From an uncultured Bacilli bacterium (lineage in GTDB: Bacteria > Bacillota_I > Bacilli_A > RF39 > UBA660), in contig CAKORG010000018.1 in assembly GCA_934101495.1 (NCBI GenBank), positions 1-23,151 on the forward strand: 23,151 bases of DNA. Direction: 5' to 3'. How positions within the stretch are numbered: position 1 is the first letter of the stretch; every line of letters begins with the position of its first letter. The notes beneath the pieces are model-generated. The model was not told the origin of the DNA. It saw only the letters and a list, made by a program, of their open reading frames with translations, and did not search any database. A program made the position numbers and the translations under genes. Below, piece after piece: positions 6,330 to 12,698 of the stretch.

Positions 6330-7430
6330 ATGGGACTTAAAGCAGGAATAGTAGGTTTGCCTAATGTAGGAAAATCAACATTATTTAATGCAATAACAAA
6401 ACAAAATATTTTAGCAGCAAATTATCCATTTGCCACAATAGAACCGAATGTAGGAATTGTATTTGTACCAGATAAAAGAGTAGATTATTTAGCTGATTTA
6501 TACAAACCAAAAAGTATTGTACCAACTACATTTGAGTTTACTGATATAGCAGGTTTAGTAGCGGGAGCATCAAAAGGTGAAGGACTTGGTAATAAATTTT
6601 TATCACATATCAGAGAATGTGATGCCATAGTTGAAGTTGTAAGATGCTTTAGTGACCCGAACGTAACACACGTAACTGGTAAAGTTGACCCTATCGGGGA
6701 TATTGAAGTAATAAATATAGAGTTAGTACTTGCTGATTTAGAGGTAATAAATAATAGAATAGAAAAAATAGAAAAGAAAGCTGTTACAACTAAGGATAAA
6801 GAAGCTTTAGCAGAAGTAAATGTTTTAAAGAAATGTAAAACAGCTTTAGAAGCAAATACACCACTTAGAAGAATATCATTTGATAAAGATGAAAGAAAAA
6901 TACTAAAGAATTTTAGTTTCTTAACAATTAAACCAATTATTTATGTTGCTAATGTTAATGAAGATGATGTAGCAGTTGGTGATAATGAATATTCAAAAAT
7001 GGTCAAAAACTATGCTGAAAGCGAAGGCTCTGGAGTTATAGTTATGTGTTCCAAATTAGAAGCAGACTTAGCTGGACTTGAAGATGAAGAAAAAAATTTA
7101 TTTTTACAAGAAGTTGGTATAAAAAATAGTGGTCTTGATAAATTAATTTTTGCTACATATAATTTACTAGGACTTGCCACATTCTTTACTGCTGGTTCTG
7201 ATGAAGTAAGAGCATGGACCTTCAAAGTTGGCATGAAAGCACCAGAATGTGCAGGAATTATCCATAGTGATTTTGAACGTGGATTTATAAGAGCGGAAGT
7301 AATGAGCTTTGCGGACTTAGAAGCTTGCGGAGATGAAAAAACAGTTAAGGAAGCTGGACGCCTTCGAGTTGAAGGCAAAGAATATGAAATGCAAGATGGA
7401 GATATTTGTTATTTTCGATTTAATGTTTAG
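6330..7430 (+). CDS. ychF: Ribosome-binding ATPase YchF (OLA1 family)
   Basis: A 366-residue Obg-family P-loop NTPase that prefers ATP and binds ribosomes, with links to stress responses. Visible are GLPNVGKST (G1, residues 8-16), NYPFATIEPNVG (switch I), DIAGLVAGASKGEGLGN (G3 plus switch II), and NVNEDD where other GTPases have NKxD. The last explains the relaxed base choice in this family. The C-terminal TGS-like domain includes EVRAWTFKVGMKAPECAG and ends with the family's GDICYFRFNV. Length is normal. The run parA-parB-DUF951-ychF resembles the origin region of other Firmicutes, here with a transporter inserted. Confidence 0.97.
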   Translation: MGLKAGIVGLPNVGKSTLFNAITKQNILAANYPFATIEPNVGIVFVPDKRVDYLADLYKPKSIVPTTFEFTDIAGLVAGASKGEGLGNKFLSHIRECDAIVEVVRCFSDPNVTHVTGKVDPIGDIEVINIELVLADLEVINNRIEKIEKKAVTTKDKEALAEVNVLKKCKTALEANTPLRRISFDKDERKILKNFSFLTIKPIIYVANVNEDDVAVGDNEYSKMVKNYAESEGSGVIVMCSKLEADLAGLEDEEKNLFLQEVGIKNSGLDKLIFATYNLLGLATFFTAGSDEVRAWTFKVGMKAPECAGIIHSDFERGFIRAEVMSFADLEACGDEKTVKEAGRLRVEGKEYEMQDGDICYFRFNV

Positions 7431-7447
7431 AAAAGGAGGAATGGAAA

Positions 7448-8095
7448 ATGGAAGATAATAAGTTAATAAGTAAATCATTCTTATGGATGTGTATTGGTCT
7501 ATTAGTAACATTTGTTACAGGATTTGGTGTAGCAAGTAATGAAAGAATGTTAGAAAACATATTTAATGGAAGTTCATTTTGGTTATTTGTAGTTCTAGAA
7601 TTTGTTTTAGTAATAGTTCTTTCATGGAGATGCATGAAGATGAGCCCAGTAGCAGCCAAGATATGTTTTATACTATATGCTTTTGTTAGTGGATTAACAT
7701 TTTCAAGTATCTTTGTAGTATATGACATAGCAAGTATAATGATGGTATTCTTAGTAAGTAGTGTTATATTTGGTGTTATGGCTTTCATTGGTTATAAAAC
7801 AAATGTAGACTTATCAAAACTAGGATTTTACTTAATGATGGGCTTAATAGCAGTTATTATTGTATCAGTTATCAACGTATTTATTGGTAGCAATGGTCTT
7901 GAAATGGCATTAAGCATTATCTGTGTACTTTTATTTATTGGTATTACAGCATTTGATGTTCAAAAGATTAAATCACTTGAAGGAAGTGGACTTCCAGAAG
8001 ACAACTTAGCTATTTATGGTGCCTTAGAATTATACTTAGATTTCATTAATATTTTTATTGACTTAATAAGAATTATTGGTGAAAACAAAGATTAG
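7448..8095 (+). CDS. Bax inhibitor-1/YccA family membrane protein
   Basis: 215 residues with seven hydrophobic segments, the BI-1 (TMBIM) size. Family marks are FSSIFVVYD in the middle and the C-terminal run ending ALELYLDFINIFIDLIRIIG. These form a pH-sensitive cation (calcium) leak channel in structurally studied bacterial homologues such as Bacillus YetJ. An AAGGAGG site lies about 8 bases ahead of this ATG. It is followed 9 bases later by the RDD gene and likely shares its transcript. Confidence 0.9.
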   Translation: MEDNKLISKSFLWMCIGLLVTFVTGFGVASNERMLENIFNGSSFWLFVVLEFVLVIVLSWRCMKMSPVAAKICFILYAFVSGLTFSSIFVVYDIASIMMVFLVSSVIFGVMAFIGYKTNVDLSKLGFYLMMGLIAVIIVSVINVFIGSNGLEMALSIICVLLFIGITAFDVQKIKSLEGSGLPEDNLAIYGALELYLDFINIFIDLIRIIGENKD

Positions 8096-8104
8096 GTTGG
8101 TAAT

Positions 8105-8779
8105 ATGGATACAAGTTTAAAAAGAATCATAGCTTTTGTAATAGATATAGTTATTATTTCTTTAATATTTAAAGCAGTTAGTATCATACCAATTGACCCA
8201 TATAAAGAAAAATACAATGAAACATACAAAAAATATACTGAAGTAATCGGTGATACCAAAGAAGTTAGTGATGATAATAAAGATGAAATAATAGAGCTTA
8301 ATTATGAAGTATATAAATACAGAACATATAGCACAATTATTTCAGCATCAATATTTGTTCTTTACTTCGGGGTATTACAATATGCTTTAAAAGGTCAAAC
8401 TATTGGTAAGAAGGTAATGAAGTTAAAAGTAGTAAGCAATAGTGACAAAGATGTAAACATTTGGAAATATATTCTTAGAATAATAGTTTTAAATAACATT
8501 TGGTTATCTTTACTTAATACTGGAGCTGTTTACATCTTTAAAGGAGTTAACTTCTATTATGTAACATATGTCATAAGTATGTTAAGTTCTTTAATATATA
8601 TGATGAACTTAATAATGATTATGTTTAGAAAAGATAATCGTGGACTTCATGACTTTGTAGCTGGCACTAAAGTGGTGGAAACAAATGTAACCAATGTAGA
8701 AATAGAACCAGTAGAAAAAGTTAAGAAAGAAACAATTAAGGAAAAAGCTGAAAAGAAAGCAAAGAAAAGCAAAAAGTAA
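8105..8779 (+). CDS. RDD family membrane protein
   Basis: 224 residues. The RDD fold is shown by R7 and D14 in the first membrane helix (KRIIAFVIDIVII), the GQTIGKKVMKLKVV segment after the second helix, and NRGLHDFVAGTKVV after the last. Residues about 30-72 form an unusually charged external loop, and the last 30 residues are a Lys/Glu-rich cytoplasmic tail. RDD proteins are of mostly unknown function; some are linked to ion or sodium/proton transport. It is the last gene of the parA run and is followed by a terminator. Confidence 0.88.
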   Translation: MDTSLKRIIAFVIDIVIISLIFKAVSIIPIDPYKEKYNETYKKYTEVIGDTKEVSDDNKDEIIELNYEVYKYRTYSTIISASIFVLYFGVLQYALKGQTIGKKVMKLKVVSNSDKDVNIWKYILRIIVLNNIWLSLLNTGAVYIFKGVNFYYVTYVISMLSSLIYMMNLIMIMFRKDNRGLHDFVAGTKVVETNVTNVEIEPVEKVKKETIKEKAEKKAKKSKK

Positions 8780-8808
8780 ACTTATGGTCAAAAACTATAA
8801 GTTTTTTT
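8778..8808 (+). terminator. Intrinsic terminator after the RDD gene
   Basis: An 8-bp stem AAACTTAT/ATAAGTTT (8778-8785 with 8797-8804), 11-base loop, followed by TTTT. The left arm starts within the stop codon. Confidence 0.75.
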
Positions 8809-8809
8809 C

Positions 8810-8838
8810 TTGACTTAGAAACTAAAGTTTAGTATGAT
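8810..8838 (+). promoter_or_regulatory. Strong sigma-A-like promoter upstream of the accessory island
   Basis: TTGACT (8810-8815), 17-base spacer, TATGAT (8833-8838). It drives a leader of about 70 bases to the gene stub at 8914. It was probably the promoter of the small gene now at 10526, before the AbiE module came between them (inference). Confidence 0.65.
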
Positions 8839-8890
8839 GTTAATATGCAATTTTGGTATATATATTATATAAACCATTTTTTTCTAACAG

Positions 8891-8927
8891 GTACAGAGAA
8901 GGGAGGCTTACAAGTGAATTATAGTAA
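8891..8927 (+). repeat. Left copy of 37-bp direct repeat flanking the AbiE module
   Basis: Starts GTACAG and ends AGTAA; it matches 10504-10539 with one single-base gap and one substitution. It includes a ribosome site (GGGAGG), a GTG start and the first codons (MNYSK) of the gene at 10526. Confidence 0.85.
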
Positions 8928-8946
8928 AGAAATTTTATTGGAATAG
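8914..8946 (+). pseudogene. Truncated stub of the small gene at 10526
   Basis: GTG at 8914, preceded by GGGAGG with good spacing, encodes MNYSKEILLE and stops at TAG 8944-8946. The first five residues equal those of the 68-residue protein at 10526, after which similarity fades. It looks like the left-hand remnant of that gene; a functional 10-residue leader peptide is possible but less likely. Confidence 0.6.
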
Positions 8947-8950
8947 ATAC

Positions 8951-9006
8951 TTTATATTTCCTTTCGTACTTAAATATGATAAAATTTAAGTACGAAAGGA
9001 AAAAGT
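8951..9006 (+). promoter_or_regulatory. AbiE promoter/operator: 19-bp perfect palindrome
   Basis: Arms 8957-8975 and 8984-9002 are perfect reverse complements of 19 bases, with the 8-base centre ATGATAAA. A -10 like TATGAT (8975-8980) lies at the centre, with a weak -35 (TTTATA, 8951-8956). The right arm contains the AAAGGA ribosome site of abiEi. AbiEi antitoxins of other species bind inverted repeats in their own promoter, so this is the expected autoregulation site. As RNA the palindrome would also hide the ribosome site. Confidence 0.65.
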
Positions 9007-9007
9007 T

Positions 9008-9592
9008 ATGAATTACCAAGAAAAAATTATGAAGTTGTGTAAAAAGGGGTATTTAAAAACCAAAGATGTTGTTAAAGAAGGAGTGCCTAAAGTTTATCTA
9101 ACTAACATGATAAAGAAAGGTATTTTAAAAAGGGTAAAAACTGGTCTATATATGACAAGTGACACATTTTCTGATGAAATGTTTGAAATTTTGACTAAAA
9201 CAAAATATGGAATTTATTCTAGTTTATCTTCTTTATATCTTCACGATAAGTGTGATAGAATTCCCATTATTTATGATATTACGGTTCCAAATGGTTACAA
9301 AGGTTTTTTGCAAAAACTTGATAATGTGAAGTTATACTATGTGCCAAAAAATATTTATTATTTAGGTTTAGTTTTAAAAGAAGATATGTTTGGCAATGAA
9401 ATAAGATGTTATGATTTGGAAAGAACAATTTGTGACATTATAAAGTACTATAATAAGCTAGATAAAGAATTATGTAATATTGCTTTAAGAAACTATTTTT
9501 ATAATACAAATGATGAAAGTAAGCTTTATGAATATGCAAAACAAATGGGAATTTATAAAAAATTAATTGAAAGAGTTGAGGTGCTAAGATAA
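9008..9592 (+). CDS. abiEi: AbiEi-type antitoxin (type IV TA)
   Basis: 194 residues. The N-terminal winged helix-turn-helix (about 1-50, with GYLKTKDVVKEGVPKVYLTN) is followed by the AbiEi core with YSSLSSLYLHDKCDRIPIIYDITVP, which is diagnostic for the family. A C-terminal helical part contains CYDLERTICDII. AbiEi represses its own operon and counters the nucleotidyltransferase toxin AbiEii without binding it; the pair gives abortive-infection phage defence and plasmid stability in studied cases. The ATG lies 6 bases after AAAGGA within the operator palindrome. The stop overlaps the presumed toxin start. Confidence 0.92.
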   Translation: MNYQEKIMKLCKKGYLKTKDVVKEGVPKVYLTNMIKKGILKRVKTGLYMTSDTFSDEMFEILTKTKYGIYSSLSSLYLHDKCDRIPIIYDITVPNGYKGFLQKLDNVKLYYVPKNIYYLGLVLKEDMFGNEIRCYDLERTICDIIKYYNKLDKELCNIALRNYFYNTNDESKLYEYAKQMGIYKKLIERVEVLR

Positions 9593-10422
9593 ATAAAGAT
9601 AGCTTAAAAGCAAAAGCCAAAAATTTAGCTCAAAAATATAATATAGATAGTAGATATGTTATTCAAAATGTAATGTTTGAAGCATTATTAAAAAGAATAT
9701 CAAATTCAAAGTATAAAAATAACATAATTATCAAAGGTGGTTTCTTGTTATCTTCAATATTTGGAATTGATGCCAGAAGCACAATGGACATGGATGTTAC
9801 TATTAAAGAGATAGCACTAGAAAAAGAAAACCTAGAAAAAATAATAAAAGAAATAATAAATATTGATATTAAAGACGATATAAAATATGAAATCTTTTCT
9901 ATTAAAGATATTAGATTGGAAAAGAAATATCCAGGGTATAGAATACATCTGTTAGCTTTTTTAGATAATTTAAGAACTCATTTGCTTATAGATGTAACCA
10001 CCGGAGATGTTATTACAATAAAAGAAATAGACTACAAATATAACAATATATTTGATAATGAACAAATAGATATAATGACATATAACTTAGAAACAATTAT
10101 AGCAGAAAAATTTGAAACAATAATTACTAGAAATATAACTAATTCTAGAATGAAAGATTTTTATGATATTTATATGTTAATAACTACTAAATGGAGTGAA
10201 ATAAACAAAAATTTATTATCAAGAGCATTACAAAATACATTTAGTAATCGCAATTCTAATCTTTATTATAAAAATATAAATAATTATATTAGTTTAATAA
10301 GTAATAGTAATGAATTAAAATGCGCATGGTATGAGTATCAAAAAAGAAATTCTTATGCCCAAAAAATATGTTATGAAGATATAATTAAATCTATAAATAA
10401 AATAAATGAGCTAATAAAATAA
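9589..10422 (+). CDS. abiEii: AbiEii nucleotidyltransferase toxin, apparent ATA start
   Basis: A toxin of the DNA polymerase beta-like nucleotidyltransferase superfamily; AbiEii/MenT relatives transfer nucleotides, some of them to tRNA. Motifs present are KGGFLLSSIFGIDARSTMDMD (KGG and the DxD metal site), AEKFETIITR and RMKDFYDIYML, all intact. The first ordinary start is ATG 9673, which has no ribosome site and would remove 28 residues (NKDSLKAKAKNLAQKYN and following) that family members carry. In frame upstream, GAGGTG (9578-9583) sits 5 bases before ATA at 9589, in an ATAA overlap with the antitoxin stop, exactly where an ATGA coupling is expected. So the start appears to be ATA, giving 277 residues at low efficiency, or 249 from 9673. 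Confidence 0.85.
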   Translation: MNKDSLKAKAKNLAQKYNIDSRYVIQNVMFEALLKRISNSKYKNNIIIKGGFLLSSIFGIDARSTMDMDVTIKEIALEKENLEKIIKEIINIDIKDDIKYEIFSIKDIRLEKKYPGYRIHLLAFLDNLRTHLLIDVTTGDVITIKEIDYKYNNIFDNEQIDIMTYNLETIIAEKFETIITRNITNSRMKDFYDIYMLITTKWSEINKNLLSRALQNTFSNRNSNLYYKNINNYISLISNSNELKCAWYEYQKRNSYAQKICYEDIIKSINKINELIK

Positions 10423-10428
10423 TATACA

Positions 10429-10478
10429 TGACTTTTTTCTAGGAAAATGTTAACAAAACATTTTTCTAGAAAAAGTCA
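10429..10478 (+). terminator. Long inverted repeat, possible two-way terminator of the AbiE unit
   Basis: Arms 10429-10451 and 10457-10478 pair over about 22 bases with one bulge and one mismatch; outer ends are TGAC/GTCA and both arms carry T or A runs. It follows the toxin stop by 6 bases and would stop transcripts from both sides. Its length is unusual for a terminator, so it may also mark an end of the acquired segment. Confidence 0.6.
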
Positions 10479-10503
10479 ATATTAACTATCTATTTCTTGC
10501 AAA

Positions 10504-10539
10504 GTACAGGAAAGGAGGCTTACAAGTGAATTATAGTAA
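10504..10539 (+). repeat. Right copy of the 37-bp direct repeat
   Basis: Matches 8891-8927 and provides the AAAGGAGG ribosome site, GTG start and first codons of the small gene at 10526. The copies are 1.6 kb apart and enclose abiEi-abiEii. Confidence 0.85.
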
Positions 10540-10732
10540 GTTAAAGAATTTATCATTTAATGAAATAGATAGTTTACTAGATTACATTACAAATGGTGAA
10601 GAAGAATTAGTTGAAGTTATCTTCAAGAAAAAAAGTATTCTAATTAAAACAGACCATAACATGTATTATTGTGAAGAACTAGAAAATGATAGTGCTGGCC
10701 GTTATGGCTATGGTGAAATTTGGAATATTTAA
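10526..10732 (+). CDS. Small protein of unknown function upstream of the PD-(D/E)XK gene
   Basis: 68 residues, soluble, acidic (MNYSKLKNLSFNEIDSLLDYI, then a GEEELVEVIFKKKSILI strand pair and an acidic C-terminus). No family recognised. GTG start with AAAGGAGG 7 bases ahead. It ends 11 bases before the nuclease start and its 3' end carries that gene's ribosome site, so the two are translationally linked. No clear promoter lies between the inverted repeat at 10429 and this gene, so it may have lost its promoter when the AbiE segment entered. Confidence 0.7.
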   Translation: MNYSKLKNLSFNEIDSLLDYITNGEEELVEVIFKKKSILIKTDHNMYYCEELENDSAGRYGYGEIWNI

Positions 10733-10743
10733 GGAGGATAACT

Positions 10744-11622
10744 TTGAACGCAATTAAAGATAAAGCTTTTAAGCATTTATTCACACGTGTAGAAATAATA
10801 ACAGATTTTTTAGAAAGCTTATATTCATATTTTGGTATAGAAGGAGATTTAAATATAAAATATTTAAATGGTGAGCAATTAATACCTGGAGAATACATTA
10901 ATATGAAAGATTTTTATGGCGATATTGTTGCTGAGAGTGAAGATACTATTGTATCTTTAGAGGCTTACACAAACTACATGCCATTTTCAGAAAAAAAGTC
11001 ATTTTCATACGCTGCTAGATTATATGGAAGTCAGTTGAAAACTAATGTAAGTTATGAAAACCTAAGAAAATTAATATGTATAAACTTAATCGCAGGAAAT
11101 AAACCAAAGAAATATAACACTATGGAAATTTATAAAATGTTTGATATTAATCATGAAAAAGAAATGAAAATAAAGCCACTAAAATACATCAAAATTTATA
11201 TTGACATGGTTAAAAAAATACCATATAATAAAGATGAACATCGTTTTATAACGTGGCTAAGAATACTGGCGTGTAGCAAGATAAGTGAAATGCGTAAATA
11301 TGCGAAAGGAGATGTAATAATGAAACAAACAGTTAGATATTTAGAAAAGTTTTATGCTGAAGAAGGTAATAGCAGAGAAGATAGATTTAAAAGTGATCTT
11401 GAAGACATGAGAATGATTGGTCAAGAAGAAGGTTTAGTTAAAGGCGAAAAAATAGGTATAGCAAAAGGCAAAGAATTAGGAATTGCGGAAGGCAAGAAAC
11501 TAGGAATTGTTGAGGGGCGAACTGAGACTGCTATGGCAATGCTTGAAAACAATTTCAGTATTGAGGATATAGCAAAAGTTACAAAAATGTCAGTCAATAA
11601 AATAAAGGCTTTAATTAACTAA
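10744..11622 (+). CDS. PD-(D/E)XK (Rpn-like) nuclease family transposase
   Basis: 292 residues from TTG 10744, which follows AAGGAGG (10732-10738) closely. The frame is open to ATG 10720, but that lacks a ribosome site and overlaps the previous gene. The N-terminus (NAIKDKAFKHLFTR), the core FYGDIVAESEDTIVSLEA with KKSFSYAARLYGSQL, and a Gly/Lys/Glu ladder (VKGEKIGIAKGKELGIAEGKK, with three G-I-A/V repeats) before a C-terminal helix-turn-helix-like end match the Rpn/PDDEXK_2 transposase-like family. These promote RecA-independent recombination in E. coli. The catalytic E-x-K (often E-x-Q in this family) reads E-A-Y here, so activity is doubtful. Confidence 0.8.
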   Translation: MNAIKDKAFKHLFTRVEIITDFLESLYSYFGIEGDLNIKYLNGEQLIPGEYINMKDFYGDIVAESEDTIVSLEAYTNYMPFSEKKSFSYAARLYGSQLKTNVSYENLRKLICINLIAGNKPKKYNTMEIYKMFDINHEKEMKIKPLKYIKIYIDMVKKIPYNKDEHRFITWLRILACSKISEMRKYAKGDVIMKQTVRYLEKFYAEEGNSREDRFKSDLEDMRMIGQEEGLVKGEKIGIAKGKELGIAEGKKLGIVEGRTETAMAMLENNFSIEDIAKVTKMSVNKIKALIN

Positions 11623-11672
11623 TTTAAATAAAATAAATGTGGAAAAACTAAAAACATTTAAATATTTAACCA

Positions 11673-11716
11673 TTTAGCAGAGATTTATATAATCTCTGCT
11701 AAATTTACATGTTTTT
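11673..11716 (+). terminator. Intrinsic terminator after the nuclease gene
   Basis: A perfect 13-bp stem (11673-11685 with 11691-11703), loop TATAT, and a T-rich tail that becomes a run of six Ts at 11711-11716. The remainder of the gap up to the tRNA (to 11787) holds only a TATAAT (11761-11766) that could be the tRNA -10; I found no convincing -35. Confidence 0.75.
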
Positions 11717-11787
11717 TCAAAAGTTTTATACAAAAGCTAGTATTTTAAAAATTAGTATGATATAATCTAATTGTTCCCAAAAGAAAT

Positions 11788-11861
11788 AGGGGCATGGTAT
11801 AATGGTAGCATAGGAGTCTCCAAAACTTTTGATGGGAGTTCGATTCTCTCTGCCCCTGCCA
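11788..11861 (+). tRNA. tRNA-Trp (CCA)
   Basis: Acceptor stem AGGGGCA/TGCCCCT (11788-11794 with 11851-11857), discriminator G and encoded CCA (11859-11861). The anticodon loop CTCCAAA gives anticodon CCA at 11820-11822, with stem GGAGT/ACTTT including two G-U pairs. The T arm GGGAG-TTCGATT-CTCTC is intact. It is the only tRNA in the window and supports TGG as the sole Trp codon. Confidence 0.95.
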
Positions 11862-11896
11862 ATTTAATAATAAAGCAAAGGTTGCTATAATTAATA

Positions 11897-11931
11897 ATTG
11901 CAGTTCATTTGGTGAACGCAATCTTTTTTTT
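11897..11931 (+). terminator. Intrinsic terminator after tRNA-Trp
   Basis: Stem ATTGC-GTTCA with one bulged A on the left arm (11897-11907), loop TTTGG, right arm TGAACGCAAT (11913-11922), followed by C and a run of eight or more Ts. Confidence 0.85.
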
Positions 11932-11952
11932 GTAAAAAATGCGGAGGCCAAA

Positions 11953-12300
11953 ATGAAAAAAAATGGATTTACATTAATTGAAATACTTGTTGTAATAGTA
12001 CTTCTTGCAGCAGTATCTGTAGCCGTCGGAGTTAACATGAGTGAAATGGCAGAACGCCAAAAAGAAAAAGAAATTAAAGAATATAAAGAAACAATAGAAA
12101 ATGCTGCCTGTGTTTATGCTGAAATGAAAGGAATAAATACTGGAATGGAAGTTAAAGTTAGCGTTTTAATAAATGAAGGATTAGTTAATAAAAATCTAAA
12201 AAATCCAGAAACAGAATTAAATGTAAGTAGTGATGGAGATAGAATTGTAGAAATAACATGGACAAATAATGAAAAAAAATGTTCATTAAAGACTAGTTAA
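11953..12300 (+). CDS. Type IV pilin-like protein with prepilin cleavage motif
   Basis: 115 residues. MKKNGFTLIEILVVIVLLAAVSVA is a textbook class III signal: short basic leader, Gly at -1, Phe at +1, Glu at +5 and a hydrophobic helix. The mature part has two cysteines (NAACVYAEM and KKCSLKT) that could form a disulfide, and a C-terminal LKNPETELN...VEITWTNNEKKC. It is likely a minor pilin or pseudopilin of a competence- or secretion-type filament; no assembly ATPase, platform protein or prepilin peptidase is in the window. GCGGAGG lies 5 bases ahead of the ATG. Confidence 0.85.
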   Translation: MKKNGFTLIEILVVIVLLAAVSVAVGVNMSEMAERQKEKEIKEYKETIENAACVYAEMKGINTGMEVKVSVLINEGLVNKNLKNPETELNVSSDGDRIVEITWTNNEKKCSLKTS

Positions 12301-12338
12301 ATTCAAATAAATATGTTATACTTTATTTGTGATAAAAT

Positions 12339-12695
12339 ATGAAGAATAAAAAAAGGGTTCTAGCAATATTATTGGTTCTAATTGTGATTATTACGATTAT
12401 ACTAGCTATCGTTTTGATTTTTGGTGGCATGAGAGAAAAAGAAATAGAAAAGTATCACCAAACATTAGAAGAAGCAGCATGTAAACTTGCAAAAGATGAA
12501 AACTACACCAAAGAGATATGTGAAGGTTTCGATTATTTATGCAAAATTCATAATGATAAACTAATAGCTAGAGATTATATAAAGAGCAATTTAAAAAATC
12601 CTTTAACGGGCAAAAAAGCTAGTGAAGATACTAAAAACTATGTAGAAATAACATGGGAAGAAGACAAAATGAAATGTACATATAAAGAAGGTTAG
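12339..12695 (+). CDS. Pilin-like paralogue without the cleavage motif
   Basis: 118 residues with a basic start and one membrane helix (about 7-29, VLAILLVLIVIITIILAIVLI). The rest follows the upstream pilin-like protein: EKEIEKYHQTLEEAACKLA against KEIKEYKETIENAACVYA, and SNLKNPLTGK...VEITWEEDKMKC against KNLKNPETEL...VEITWTNNEKKC. It lacks GFTLIE, so it should stay as a membrane-anchored protein, not a cleaved pilin. It has additional cysteines (EICEGFDYLC). The ATG has no obvious ribosome site. It is followed 3 bases later by rnr. Confidence 0.75.
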   Translation: MKNKKRVLAILLVLIVIITIILAIVLIFGGMREKEIEKYHQTLEEAACKLAKDENYTKEICEGFDYLCKIHNDKLIARDYIKSNLKNPLTGKKASEDTKNYVEITWEEDKMKCTYKEG

Positions 12696-12698
12696 CAG

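Noticed and set aside
10780..10795. ACACGTGT palindrome as a possible parS or operator
   Set aside because: It lies inside the nuclease coding region and matches only the central six bases.
11745..12038. Minus-strand ORF across tRNA-Trp and the pilin start
   Set aside because: It covers a clear tRNA and the pilin-like gene on the other strand; it is an antisense shadow.
12301..12338. Inverted repeat CAAATAAA/TTTATTTG between the pilin-like genes as a terminator
   Set aside because: Pure A/T stem with no following T run; could not be told from base composition.
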